Both the position numbers and the translations under genes were made by a program. DNA of 33,377 nucleotides, from contig NZ_QPNC01000026.1 of the NCBI RefSeq assembly GCF_003386285.1, positions 1-33,377 on the forward strand, given 5' to 3'. The first letter of the stretch is position 1. Every line of letters starts with the position of its first letter. Shown here one piece after another: positions 14,677 to 21,273 of the stretch. The stretch comes from Nocardiopsis sp. FIRDI 009. GTDB lineage: Bacteria > Actinomycetota > Actinomycetes > Streptosporangiales > Streptosporangiaceae. A model generated the notes under the pieces. That model made no database searches. It had not been told where the DNA came from and saw only the letters and a program-made list of their open reading frames with translations.

Positions 14677-15912
14677 ATGGACGCTACCCCCGCAGGCGAC
14701 CGCCTACGCGACCTTCGCCGCCACCGCGGCCTCACCCAGGAAGCCCTCGCCGAGACCGCCGGGCTCAGCATCGGCGTGATCAAGAAGATCGAGCGCGGCG
14801 GCACCGCCCGCATCGAGACCTACCACGCCCTCGCCCGCGCCCTGGGCGTGCGCACCTCCGCGCTGTTCGAGCCGTCCGGCCCCGGGCAGGACACCCATGC
14901 CGACGAGACCAAGCTCGACCTTCTCGCGCTGCGCCAGGCGATCTCCCCGCCCGTCACGATCACCGGCCGACTCGGCTTCGTCCAGGACGACGACGAGGAA
15001 CCCGACCTCGACCGGCTGCGGGCCACGGCGGAGGCCTCCGCGATCGCCTACCACCGCGACAAGTACCCGGCCATGGGCCAGCTCCTGCCCGACCTGGTGA
15101 AGTCGACGCACACCGCCGTCGACCACTTCACCACGGGGCCCGAACGCGACACCGCGCTCTCGATCCGCTCGGAGGTGTTGCAGATGGCCGGCCGGTACCT
15201 CACCCAGGTGCGCGCCTACGACCTGGCGCACATGGCCCTGACCGACGCCGTGCGCGACGCGGTGGCGGCCGCCGACCGGCTCAACGCCGCCTCCGCGATC
15301 ATCGGCCAGGCGTGGATCCTGCTGCGCCAGGGCCGCCTCGATGAGGCCGAGCAGATCGCCGCGTCCACGGCCGATGAGGTGGAGCCGCGCCTGTCGTCGG
15401 CCACCCGGGAGGAGCTGGCGGCGTGGGGGTGGCTGCTGCTGCGCGCCTCGGCGGCCGCAGCCCGCAACAACCGCCCCGCCGAGGCCCGGGAGTTCGCCCG
15501 CCTGGCCGCGACAGCCGGGGGCGCGGTCGGCGCGGAGGTGACCGACCACCTGCGGGGGTGGGGCACCTTCGGGCCGCTGACGGTCCGGTTGAAGGCGATC
15601 GAGAACCAGATGGTCGCCGACCGGCCCGACCAGGTGCTCGCGATGGCCGACCGGCTCCCGGCCGGGGTGGGCCGGTCGACGTCGGACAACTGGAACCGGC
15701 ACCGGCTGGACGTGGCCTGCGCGCACGCGGCGCTGCGCCAGGGCACGGAGGCTACGACGGTCCTGGTGGGGTTGCGCCGCCAGGCTCCGGAGTGGCTTCG
15801 GCATCAGCGCCTGGCGGCCCGCACGCTCCGGGACGTGCTGGCGTTGCGCAAGCGGTCGCTGACGCGGGACCAGCGGGAGCTGGCGGCGTTCCTCGCGGTC
15901 GACGGGGCATGA
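14677..15912 (+). CDS. XRE-family regulator with TPR-like helical body
   Basis: The 411-residue protein opens with a clear helix-turn-helix (about 8-65): DRLRDLRRHRGLTQEALAET, then AGLSIGVIKKIERG. The rest (about 90-400) is all helical, Ala-rich and arranged like TPR repeats, a layout found in many actinobacterial XRE regulators that sense a peptide or protein partner. The start is the ATG at 14677, 40 bases after a good -10. It is divergent from parA and followed by two small overlapping genes. The target is unknown. An inverted repeat around its own promoter suggests autoregulation. Confidence 0.85.
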   Translation: MDATPAGDRLRDLRRHRGLTQEALAETAGLSIGVIKKIERGGTARIETYHALARALGVRTSALFEPSGPGQDTHADETKLDLLALRQAISPPVTITGRLGFVQDDDEEPDLDRLRATAEASAIAYHRDKYPAMGQLLPDLVKSTHTAVDHFTTGPERDTALSIRSEVLQMAGRYLTQVRAYDLAHMALTDAVRDAVAAADRLNAASAIIGQAWILLRQGRLDEAEQIAASTADEVEPRLSSATREELAAWGWLLLRASAAAARNNRPAEAREFARLAATAGGAVGAEVTDHLRGWGTFGPLTVRLKAIENQMVADRPDQVLAMADRLPAGVGRSTSDNWNRHRLDVACAHAALRQGTEATTVLVGLRRQAPEWLRHQRLAARTLRDVLALRKRSLTRDQRELAAFLAVDGA

Positions 15913-15965
15913 CCGCCGCGGTGAACGGCCACGCTGCGTGTCTGTTGGGGCGGTTCGGGTGTCCG

Positions 15966-15971
15966 TAGCGT
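15966..15971 (+). promoter_or_regulatory. -10 box for a probable leaderless transcript
   Basis: TAGCGT (15966-15971) ends seven bases before the ATG at 15979, and TTGGGG lies upstream at 15945. No ribosome-binding site is present, so a leaderless mRNA is likely. Confidence 0.4.
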
Positions 15972-15978
15972 CCCGGTC

Positions 15979-16203
15979 ATGAACAGCGAAACAGCGGTTG
16001 ATCAGGCGCTTGAAGCGCTCCGCGACAGGCACGGCGACCGGTACGTGATCACCCGCGTCGGTCGACTCTGGAAGGCGACCGATCGGGACCCGAACACGAC
16101 CACGGAACCGACCCTGGTGGAGGACACCCCCACCGCTCTGGAGGAGCGGATGCGCGCTCCGGGGCCGCGTGTGGCCGTCCCGTACCAGCGGGAGGTCCGA
16201 TGA
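15979..16203 (+). CDS. Small unknown protein, first of a coupled pair
   Basis: The 74-residue product has an N-terminal helix (AVDQALEALRDRHGD), then RYVITRVGRLWKATDRDP, which looks like a short beta sheet, and a helix TALEERMRAPG. Small proteins like this often follow XRE/TPR regulators in actinomycetes. No motif reveals its function. The ATG directly follows a -10 box. Its stop overlaps the start of the next gene (ATGA), so the two are translated together. Confidence 0.6.
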   Translation: MNSETAVDQALEALRDRHGDRYVITRVGRLWKATDRDPNTTTEPTLVEDTPTALEERMRAPGPRVAVPYQREVR

Positions 16204-16382
16204 CCCGCCGCGCCAAGCCGGTGCCCTCCACCGGAGCCAACCGGCCGCTCACCGCCTCCGAGTGCCGCCAGGAGGAGATCCAGGGCCGGGTACTCGCGGA
16301 GCGACGGAAGCTGGAGGAGAAGCTCCGCGCCGCCAGAGAACCGGTGCCGGACCCGTTCGAGGACACCTGCTGGGGCGACTGA
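16200..16382 (+). CDS. Small basic helical protein, second of a coupled pair
   Basis: The 60-residue product has a basic N-terminus (MTRRAKPVPS) and a long charged helix (about 20-47: ASECRQEEIQGRVLAERRKL). It ends in an acidic tail, PDPFEDTCWGD. It overlaps the preceding gene by four bases. Unknown function. The coupling suggests that the two gene products form a complex. Confidence 0.55.
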   Translation: MTRRAKPVPSTGANRPLTASECRQEEIQGRVLAERRKLEEKLRAAREPVPDPFEDTCWGD

Positions 16383-16388
16383 CTGAGT

Positions 16389-16404
16389 GTGCAGCGGACT
16401 GCAC
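16389..16404. repeat. GTGCAGCGGACTGCAC hairpin, copy 1
   Basis: This 16-base inverted repeat (6-bp arms, 4-base loop) lies just after the small coupled pair. An identical copy is at 16965-16980, and both are followed by GC. ACCGTTC (16420-16426) and GAACGGT (16433-16439) form a further hairpin next to this copy. Confidence 0.5.
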
Positions 16405-16445
16405 GCACTATTGCCCCTGACCGTTCGTACAGGAACGGTGGCACC

Positions 16446-16504
16446 GTGACGTGCAGCCGTCACCAGAGCCTGTCTGGAGGCCCTTGGTGACGGCTGCACG
16501 TCAC
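16446..16504. terminator. Perfect 19-bp inverted repeat between convergent genes
   Basis: GTGACGTGCAGCCGTCACC (16446-16464) pairs perfectly with 16486-16504 around a 21-base loop. It lies between the + gene ending at 16382 and the - gene ending at 16553, so a bidirectional terminator is likely. Its length and symmetry also suit a protein-binding site. Confidence 0.55.
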
Positions 16505-16552
16505 AGTCCACTTGAACGAACGTGTCACCAGCCGCAAACGAGGGCCGTTCCC

Positions 16553-16867
16553 TCACTGGTCGACGGTGCGCGCCTTGCGCGCTCTCCAGGCGCGGGTGCG
16601 GCACCGGCCCGAGCAGTAGCGGGCATCGGCACGCCGCGCCGCTCCGGCCAGCAGGATCGTTCCGCAGACCGGACAGAAGTCCCGCTCCATAGGGGTTCCG
16701 GCGAGTTCGTCCCGGGTTACCACCACGGCCAGGCCGATGATGCGGGCGGCCTTGCGCCGGTCCCGGTAGGCCAGGGCGCGGCACGCTCCGTCGCAGTAGG
16801 CCCGGCGGGGTGAGGAGTTCTTCGGAAGCGCGGCCCCGCACACCACGCACTTGCGGTGACGCCTCAT
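16553..16867 (-). CDS. Double zinc-knuckle protein
   Basis: The 104-residue protein has two similar zinc modules. The first is CVVCGAALP followed by RRAYCDGACRALAYRDRR (about residues 7-38). The second is CPVCGTILL followed by ARYCSGRCRTRAWRAR (about 65-97). Each gives two cysteine pairs with a basic helix behind the second pair, suggesting nucleic-acid binding. A hydrophobic link (IIGLAVVV) joins them. The same module occurs once in the gene at 17384-17950. No catalytic residues are visible. The ATG at 16867 lies about 100 bases from the second 16-base hairpin. Confidence 0.65.
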   Translation of the reverse strand: MRRHRKCVVCGAALPKNSSPRRAYCDGACRALAYRDRRKAARIIGLAVVVTRDELAGTPMERDFCPVCGTILLAGAARRADARYCSGRCRTRAWRARKARTVDQ

Positions 16868-17136
16868 GGTGGGAGTGTTCCCCCACGTCTGGGTGACGTC
16901 GGGGGACCGGTCACCGTCCTGCGGCAGGTTTTACTCGCATCTCGGTGGCCCCTGTCCCTCGGCTGTGCAGCGGACTGCACGCTCGATGGCGAGCGTTGGA
17001 TCCTCAGCCTGTGCTCCTCAACGAGGACCAGGACCTCCTATGCATTCCTCAGTGGCCCAGGGAGCACGTAGCCGAGCGAGTACTCAGAGGCATCCGACTC
17101 GAACACTCCATGGCACTAGACCAAGCGCACCTATTG
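16868..17136. other. Gene-free spacer with a duplicated hairpin
   Basis: The only clear structures are the second GTGCAGCGGACTGCAC copy (16965-16980) and a CGCTC/GAGCG stem next to it. I see no ORF with a ribosome-binding site. Confidence 0.4.
16965..16980. repeat. GTGCAGCGGACTGCAC hairpin, copy 2
   Basis: Identical to 16389-16404. The two copies flank the double zinc-knuckle gene and may be operators for it. Confidence 0.5.
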
Positions 17137-17162
17137 CGTCACTGACGTAACACACCTAGGCA
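17137..17162. promoter_or_regulatory. CGTCASTGACG operator with CCTAGG flank, inverted partner of 18298-18323
   Basis: CGTCACTGACG (17137-17147) is a palindrome with one central base. Together with the flank to 17162 it matches 18298-18323 in inverted orientation at 24 of 26 positions. The two lie about 1.15 kb apart around the 17384-17950 gene. Confidence 0.6.
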
Positions 17163-17177
17163 TCATGATGTTCGCGG

Positions 17178-17201
17178 CCCGCCCGGCTCGGTCCGGGCGG
17201 G
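17178..17201 (-). terminator. Hairpin downstream of the zinc-knuckle regulator
   Basis: CCCGCCCGG (17178-17186) pairs with CCGGGCGGG (17193-17201) around six bases. It lies about 180 bases past the stop of the - strand gene at 17384. Confidence 0.45.
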
Positions 17202-17343
17202 GTTCCGGCGCCTGGGCGCGGTGCCACGCACGTCCTGTCGGCGCCGGGTTCCCGGCCGGGATGGCGGGGTCCCGGGGCGGCGAGCCCCGGGTACCACCAG
17301 TCCTCAACCCCAGTGCCGTCGCGGCGCGACACGCCGACACGCC

Positions 17344-17358
17344 GGTATCGCAGATACC
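17344..17358. promoter_or_regulatory. GGTATC/GATACC palindrome
   Basis: GGTATC-GCA-GATACC is a perfect 6-bp inverted repeat. Similar GTATC-type palindromes occur at 17999-18014 and 18041-18058, suggesting a second operator class around this gene. Confidence 0.4.
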
Positions 17359-17381
17359 TGGGTACTTACGCTTTCGTTTTT

Positions 17382-17392
17382 CGTCAGTGACG
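17382..17392. promoter_or_regulatory. CGTCAGTGACG operator at the end of the 17384 gene
   Basis: CGTCAGTGACG (17382-17392) overlaps the stop codon of the zinc-knuckle gene and is preceded by a T-rich run. It is one of five copies in 1.2 kb. Confidence 0.5.
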
Positions 17393-17950
17393 ATTTCCAC
17401 GCACCTGGTCGTGGAACCGGTCCGCAGCCGACTTCACCGCGTCCACTCCGCGCATAATCCGCTCCACCTCGCGCACGCTCATCTGCCCCTGGGCGATGGC
17501 GGCCGCGGTGCGCACGAGGAGGCGCTGGAGCTCGCGCGGACGCGGATCGGCGCCGGGGGCGTCCGGCTCTCGCTCCCAGGGATCCTCCGGCGGCGCGTAC
17601 AGGTCGCCGTGGTGGAGGCCGGGGGGCTGGACGGGGCTGCGCATCACCCGCGTGCGCGTCACGGTCCGCTCCACGACCTCGCGCACCGGTTCGTCGTCGC
17701 GCCGCGCGGTCCCGGCCTCCTGGTCGCGTTCCAGGCGCTCTTGGGCGGTGCGTAGCTCGTAGGCGCGTTGCCGGTGTGCGGGGGAGCAGTACCGCCGTTG
17801 GCGGCCCCGTCCCCGCGCCCGGGGGGCGAGTTCCTTGCCGCACCACTCACAGGTCCGCCGGATCACTTGTTCGCGGACGGTCTCGATCACGTCGGGGTCG
17901 GTCTGCTCCTGGCCGTCGTCGACGACGCCTTCCTCGGGGGTGTGGTCCAT
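17384..17950 (-). CDS. Zinc-knuckle protein, candidate regulator of the CGTCAGTGACG sites
   Basis: The 188-residue protein has an acidic N-terminus, then a zinc module (CEWCGKELAPRARG, then RRYCSPAHRQRAYELR, about 34-66) like those in the 16553 gene. A charged helical and Pro-rich middle leads to a C-terminal helical part (LQRLLVRTAAAIAQGQMSV, about 140-158) that could dimerise. A perfect palindrome TAGCGTCACTGACGCTA (17962-17978 region) lies only about 12 bases upstream of its ATG, so it is probably autoregulated. The other four copies cluster around it. That it binds these sites itself is inference. The neighbouring XRE protein is an alternative. Confidence 0.6.
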   Translation of the reverse strand: MDHTPEEGVVDDGQEQTDPDVIETVREQVIRRTCEWCGKELAPRARGRGRQRRYCSPAHRQRAYELRTAQERLERDQEAGTARRDDEPVREVVERTVTRTRVMRSPVQPPGLHHGDLYAPPEDPWEREPDAPGADPRPRELQRLLVRTAAAIAQGQMSVREVERIMRGVDAVKSAADRFHDQVRGNRH

Positions 17951-17961
17951 GCCCCGGACTT

Positions 17962-17978
17962 TAGCGTCACTGACGCTA
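17962..17978. promoter_or_regulatory. Extended CGTCACTGACG operator at the regulator start
   Basis: The arms TAGCGTCA and TGACGCTA are perfect over 8 bp around one central base. This is the longest and most symmetrical copy and lies just upstream of the ATG at 17950. Confidence 0.6.
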
Positions 17979-17998
17979 TATGGAACGGCAGAGCGCAG

Positions 17999-18058
17999 GT
18001 ATCCCTCCGGATACGGGCACGGCGTGTCGCCCGTGAGGGCGTATCTCGCCAGAGATAC
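17999..18058. promoter_or_regulatory. Two GTATC-type palindromes
   Basis: GTATCC-CTCC-GGATAC (17999-18014) and GTATCTC-GCCA-GAGATAC (18041-18058) are perfect inverted repeats with 4-base centres, 42-44 bases apart. Confidence 0.5.
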
Positions 18059-18297
18059 AAAGGCTCACCGCCGCCAAATTTCATCAGTGACGTTGCCCCT
18101 TTCCGGCTCACTTGGTTCGCCCCGGGCACGCTGACACGTCCCGACCGCCTGTCTGTGGAGGGATCACGGCACACCATCCCCGCGTCTCCATGCACTCGGG
18201 CCGGTGTTGGCGGCGGGGGATGGCGCACCGCCTCGACACCGTGGCAAACGCTGCGCGGGGCGCGGCAGCGGGCGCTCAGCCGGGGATCACTGCATAG

Positions 18298-18323
18298 TGC
18301 CTAGGTGTGCTTCGTCAGTGACG
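18298..18323. promoter_or_regulatory. CGTCAGTGACG operator with CCTAGG flank
   Basis: This 26-base element is the inverted near-copy of 17137-17162. The core CGTCAGTGACG is at 18313-18323. TTATTGC follows, so a + strand promoter may overlap it. Confidence 0.55.
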
Positions 18324-18375
18324 TTATTGCTAGTGGGTTGGTTGGATTCAGGGGTGGATGGGGGTTGGGGTCGGC

Positions 18376-18597
18376 ATGCTGATGGGCATGACGGATGAGA
18401 TCGAGGGCCAGGAGGAGAACGCGCACCGACGGCGGCGTGGTGGGTCTCTGCCCGCGATCCGCGACGCGCTCCAGCGCCATCGCCCGGCGGGGCCAGCTCA
18501 CTGGGCGGGTGGCCGGGGTGCCGAGCCTCGTGGCGTCCAGGAGCCGGTCGACGTCGTCGGCGACGCGCCGTTCCGGCGTCTGCCGCCCACAGGGTGA
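18376..18597 (+). CDS. Possible small protein after the operator region
   Basis: A 73-codon frame from the ATG at 18376 encodes an acidic start (TDEIEGQEENAH), a basic run and a Pro/Gly/Arg-rich rest. The G-rich sequence upstream is only a weak ribosome-binding site, and there are further ATGs at 18382 and 18388. It is the only candidate recipient of a + strand promoter at the 18313 operator. High-GC DNA often yields such frames by chance, so this is a weak call. Confidence 0.25.
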   Translation: MLMGMTDEIEGQEENAHRRRRGGSLPAIRDALQRHRPAGPAHWAGGRGAEPRGVQEPVDVVGDAPFRRLPPTG

Positions 18598-18682
18598 TTC
18601 GGCCTTGCCGGAGCCTCAGACCCGGCAGCACCTTCCCGGGGGCACCAGAGCGGGGAAGGGGAGTCCCCCAGGGGTACGGCAG

Positions 18683-18696
18683 TACGTCATGACGTA
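18683..18696. repeat. TACGTCATGACGTA palindrome
   Basis: A perfect 14-bp palindrome. Its ACGTCA/TGACGT arms resemble the CGTCA/TGACG arms of the operators nearby but lack the central base. Confidence 0.4.
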
Positions 18697-18766
18697 GGCA
18701 CGTCACCTTCGTGACCTGCGGAGGTTCCAAATTCTCGACCTCCGGTGAGACATCCGGACACACGAA

Positions 18767-18802
18767 TGGCCCCGCACCAGCGTGCTGCCGGTACGGGGCC
18801 GT
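18767..18802 (-). terminator. Terminator of the toxin-antitoxin operon
   Basis: GGCCCCG (18769-18775) pairs with CGGGGCC (18794-18800), extended by two outer pairs, about 55 bases past the toxin stop. A separate CGGAGGT/ACCTCCG hairpin lies further on at about 18718-18743. Confidence 0.5.
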
Positions 18803-18855
18803 GATTCACTCCTCGTCGTTCTCATGCCGGTCGACCGCCGACTGCCCCCGGGTGG

Positions 18856-19182
18856 TCACGGAAGGTCGAGCGCAGCCTTGAGCCCGGCGGCGACGGCGGT
18901 CATCGTCGCGAAGCTCAGCACCCCGATGTCCTCCAGCAGCTCGTCGTCGTACACGTGGGTGATCTCGTCACACAGCACGAACCCGCGCAAGGGGCTGTCG
19001 GCCGGGCCCAACGGCACGACGGTGGTCCGGGGTTCCTTACGGGTGGTGGTCAGGCGCACCGCCAGGCAGTCACCGAGGTTGCGGTTGCGGTGGTTGTTGG
19101 AGACCACCACGAAGGGCTTGCGCTCCTCCTGTTCCCCGGTGTCCAGGTAGACCCAGTAGACGCGGCCCCGCACAGGGGTCAC
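18856..19182 (-). CDS. MazF/PemK-like toxin
   Basis: The 108-residue protein has the MazF/PemK order of features: RGRVYWVYLDTGEQEERKPF, then VVVSNNHRNRNLGDCLAVRL, a threonine-rich strand, and VLCDEITHVYDDELLEDIG near the end. Family members are sequence-specific mRNA interferases whose growth arrest is relieved by a labile antitoxin, and on plasmids they promote retention. The GTG start overlaps the antitoxin stop (GTGA), the usual order of antitoxin then toxin. Exact target specificity cannot be read from the sequence. Confidence 0.8.
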   Translation of the reverse strand: MTPVRGRVYWVYLDTGEQEERKPFVVVSNNHRNRNLGDCLAVRLTTTRKEPRTTVVPLGPADSPLRGFVLCDEITHVYDDELLEDIGVLSFATMTAVAAGLKAALDLP

Positions 19183-19505
19183 TCGGCGGCCCGGGGGGAC
19201 AGCCGGCGACGGCGGCGCATCGCGGCGCGCACCGCGCGGTCCTCGTCGTTCTGCTCTGCGGCGATCGCCTGGTACTCGGCCTCCAGCACCTGTTCCTGAA
19301 GCACCTGGCGGCCCATCTCGACCAACGCGGCGAGCGTGGCCGCCTCGGAGAGCTGTTCTCCACCGGTGGGCAGGTGGATGCGTCCTCGGGCCGCCAGCGT
19401 GGCCAGGGCGGCGTGCTCACGGGTGCCGGAGGTGCGGGCGGCCTGGACGACCCGGTCGGTGTCGGGGTCGATGGGCACCGAAGGGCGCCTGGTGGTCTGC
19501 GTCAT
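19179..19505 (-). CDS. Antitoxin partner of the MazF-like toxin
   Basis: The 108-residue protein starts best at the ATG at 19505, seven bases after AGGAGG. The ATG at 19511 is too close to it. The front half (about 10-45) looks like a compact DNA-binding or dimerisation part (DPDTDRVVQAARTSGTREHA), and the back half is one long charged helix (LEAEYQAIAAEQNDEDRAVR) ending in Arg-rich sequence, suited to wrapping a toxin. It overlaps the toxin gene by four bases. No known antitoxin class is certain from the sequence. Confidence 0.7.
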   Translation of the reverse strand: MTQTTRRPSVPIDPDTDRVVQAARTSGTREHAALATLAARGRIHLPTGGEQLSEAATLAALVEMGRQVLQEQVLEAEYQAIAAEQNDEDRAVRAAMRRRRRLSPRAAE

Positions 19506-19582
19506 CGTCATGCCTCCTAGCGTGCCGCAAAAAGTGCCGCATCGTGTGCGGTTTTCAGTATCGCACGTCCTCGGGCACGACA

Positions 19583-19618
19583 AAGGCCCGCCCCGGATCG
19601 CTTCCCGGGGCGGGCCTT
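19583..19618 (-). terminator. Strong terminator before the toxin-antitoxin operon
   Basis: A perfect 14-bp stem, AAGGCCCGCCCCGG (19583-19596) with 19605-19618, has an 8-base loop. It lies 11 bases after the stop of the - strand gene at 19629. Confidence 0.75.
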
Positions 19619-19628
19619 GTTGGTCGGC

Positions 19629-20156
19629 TCATTCCTCCGCGCAGTAGCAGGCGTCGCACGTCATGCACGTCCCGCACCCGCCGCACCGATCCATCCGGTG
19701 CCCGCAGATGCTGTCCAGGCCCGTGGGCGGGTCGGCCGGGTCGTCCCACATCTGCCCGACCGGGTCGTCGAAGGCGGCGTCGGCCAGGAGCACGAGGACC
19801 GAGACGGGGTAGCGGTCCGCCTCGGCGTCGGTGAGCTTGCGCCCAACGGGTCCTGACCACGGGGATGGCAGCAGCACCGGCACCTTGCCCGTGAGCGAGG
19901 CGGCGTGCCCCTGGCCGCACAGCGGGCAGGCGTAGAACCACAGCGGACGGTCGGCGCCGGTGGTGGGGTGGGGGCTGACGCGCACGTCCAGGAGCCGCAG
20001 GCGGCCCCGGCCGCCCTTCGAGCCACAGCGGAAGCACACGTTCACGGTCTCGGGTGCGGCGGCCGCGGTGCGCAGACGGCGTAGGGCGGAGGTGTAGGCC
20101 ACGTGGTCGCGGTCGGCGACGCGGCGGGCGAGGGTGCGAAGACGGTCGTGCGGCAC
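19629..20156 (-). CDS. Cysteine-rich zinc-ribbon protein of unknown function
   Basis: The 175-residue protein starts at the GTG at 20156 with GAGGA upstream. An open frame extends to 20525 but crosses the palindrome array and lacks a start signal. An N-terminal basic helix (DRLRTLARRVADRDHVAY) is followed by a split zinc ribbon, VCFRCGSKGG then YACPLCGQGH (about 49-90). The protein ends in a cysteine-rich cluster, ICGHRMDRCGGCGTCMTCDA then CYCAEE. The many cysteines suggest two or three zinc sites. No enzyme motif is seen. It is downstream of the 28-bp-spaced palindromes and may be controlled by them. Confidence 0.6.
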   Translation of the reverse strand: MPHDRLRTLARRVADRDHVAYTSALRRLRTAAAAPETVNVCFRCGSKGGRGRLRLLDVRVSPHPTTGADRPLWFYACPLCGQGHAASLTGKVPVLLPSPWSGPVGRKLTDAEADRYPVSVLVLLADAAFDDPVGQMWDDPADPPTGLDSICGHRMDRCGGCGTCMTCDACYCAEE

Positions 20157-20558
20157 GAGTTCCTCATTCCTGCCAGGGTTCCCACACCACCCCGGCCGGG
20201 CGCGCGGCACGGATCGGGTTGTTCGTTGGGCGATGAGGCGGTGCCCCTTGTCCGTGGGTGCCGTCCCGGTGTGGGCGGGGCGGCTCGGAGGCGGGCCGTC
20301 GCGAGCGGCCTGGGGACAGGCTATCCACGTCCAGGGACAGGGCGCTGGTCCGCCGGAGAACCAGTCCGGTTCGGCCGTGGACCACAGCGGCCCGGTCCTG
20401 GTCCGCGCCGGTCCAAGGGCTGTGACCTGCAGAAAAGAAAAACTGCGGTGCACCGCACTTCGAGAAAAAAGTGCGGTCCACCGCAGCCGTGCACGAAACT
20501 GCGGTGCACCGCCGCGCCCCTGCACCGAGTCAGGCGGTGGCGCACACGCAGCGGATCG
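20157..20558. other. Intergenic region carrying the 28-bp palindrome array
   Basis: About 400 bases lie between two - strand genes. No gene with a ribosome-binding site is seen on either strand. The A-rich runs (GAAAAGAAAAA, GAAAAAA) alternate with the palindromes at 20444-20513. Confidence 0.5.
20444..20513. repeat. Three 14-bp palindromes at exact 28-bp spacing
   Basis: TGCGGTGCACCGCA (20444-20457), TGCGGTCCACCGCA (20472-20485) and TGCGGTGCACCGCC (20500-20513) start exactly 28 bases apart and are separated by A-rich linkers. Regularly phased palindromes are typical of iterons, centromeres and cooperative operators. Which of these applies here is not decidable from the sequence. Confidence 0.7.
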
Positions 20559-21164
20559 TCATCGGCGGCCTCCCAGCCAGTACTCGGGCGGCGGTGTCGT
20601 GTAGAGGCGGGCCACCGCGGCCCGGTCGGTGGCGGAGACGGTGATGTCGCCGGTGCGGGCCAGCAGCTCGACCCACACCGCTTCGAGGGAGAGGCGGTGC
20701 TGTTCGTGGGCGGGTCGGCCCGACCGGGCGAAGGCGACGGTGACCTCGGCCAGGCGCTGAAGCTCCTCGCCTGTGACCCACTCGGCTCCGGTGGTCTCCC
20801 CCGGGGCTGGGGTGAGCACGGTGTCGGTGGTCTCGATGTCGTAGACGGTCCACAGGTGGCCCGGGACGGGTTCGTGCGGCAAGGAGGCGCACAGGTTGGG
20901 CAGGTGGACGGTGAACCGCTCCGTCAGTCCGGTCACTCGGATGCCCAGCTCCTCGGAGCCCTCAGCGACGGCCGCCTCCCGGAAGTCGGACTGGCCGTGG
21001 TCGCGGGCGTGTCCGGCGAACAGCCCCCAGGCCGGGGGCCACCAGCCGCGCCCCAGGATGGCGAACTGGGTGATGCCGGTGGCGGGGTCAGTGCGGGTCA
21101 GCCGCCCGCCGACGGAGGTTCCGCAGCACCGCTTCGCCGTCTTCGTGGTGTTGGTCGTGGTCAT
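20559..21164 (-). CDS. Nudix-like protein with degenerate Nudix box
   Basis: The 201-residue protein has a Nudix-type layout: ITQFAILGRGWWPPAWGLFA followed by GHARDHG and then FREAAVAEGSEELGI (about 61-76). The final EExG(I) metal-binding part of the Nudix box is kept, but the arginine before it and the first conserved glutamate appear changed, so catalysis may be altered. ATGAEWVTGEELQRLAE later in the chain is typical of Nudix proteins. The ATG at 21164 has AGGAG ten bases upstream. Why a Nudix-like protein opens a transfer cluster is unclear; a nucleotide-derivative sensor or hydrolase is possible. Confidence 0.65.
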   Translation of the reverse strand: MTTTNTTKTAKRCCGTSVGGRLTRTDPATGITQFAILGRGWWPPAWGLFAGHARDHGQSDFREAAVAEGSEELGIRVTGLTERFTVHLPNLCASLPHEPVPGHLWTVYDIETTDTVLTPAPGETTGAEWVTGEELQRLAEVTVAFARSGRPAHEQHRLSLEAVWVELLARTGDITVSATDRAAVARLYTTPPPEYWLGGRR

Positions 21165-21195
21165 ACTGGTTCTGCTCCTGATTCTGGGAGTAGCG

Positions 21196-21248
21196 CGGCC
21201 CGCCCCCTGGATCCCTGCTCGGCAGCTTGGTCATCCGGGGGCGGGCCG
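21196..21248 (-). terminator. Hairpin between micropeptide and Nudix-like genes
   Basis: CGGCCCGCCCCC (21196-21207) pairs perfectly with GGGGGCGGGCCG (21237-21248) around a 29-base loop. Confidence 0.6.
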
Positions 21249-21273
21249 TCGTCGTGTGCGGTGGACCGGGCGG

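Larger units (their letters stand above)
17951..18375. other. Operator-rich intergenic region
   Basis: About 425 bases without a convincing gene hold operators of two classes. CGTCAGTGACG-type sites lie at 17965-17975, 18082-18092 (one mismatch) and 18313-18323. GTATC-type palindromes lie at 17999-18014 and 18041-18058. It probably carries promoters for the - strand zinc-knuckle gene and for a + strand transcript. Confidence 0.5.

Noticed and set aside
17137..18323. Transposon bounded by the 26-bp inverted repeats
   Set aside because: No transposase lies between them, no target-site duplication is seen and the repeats consist of operator sequence.
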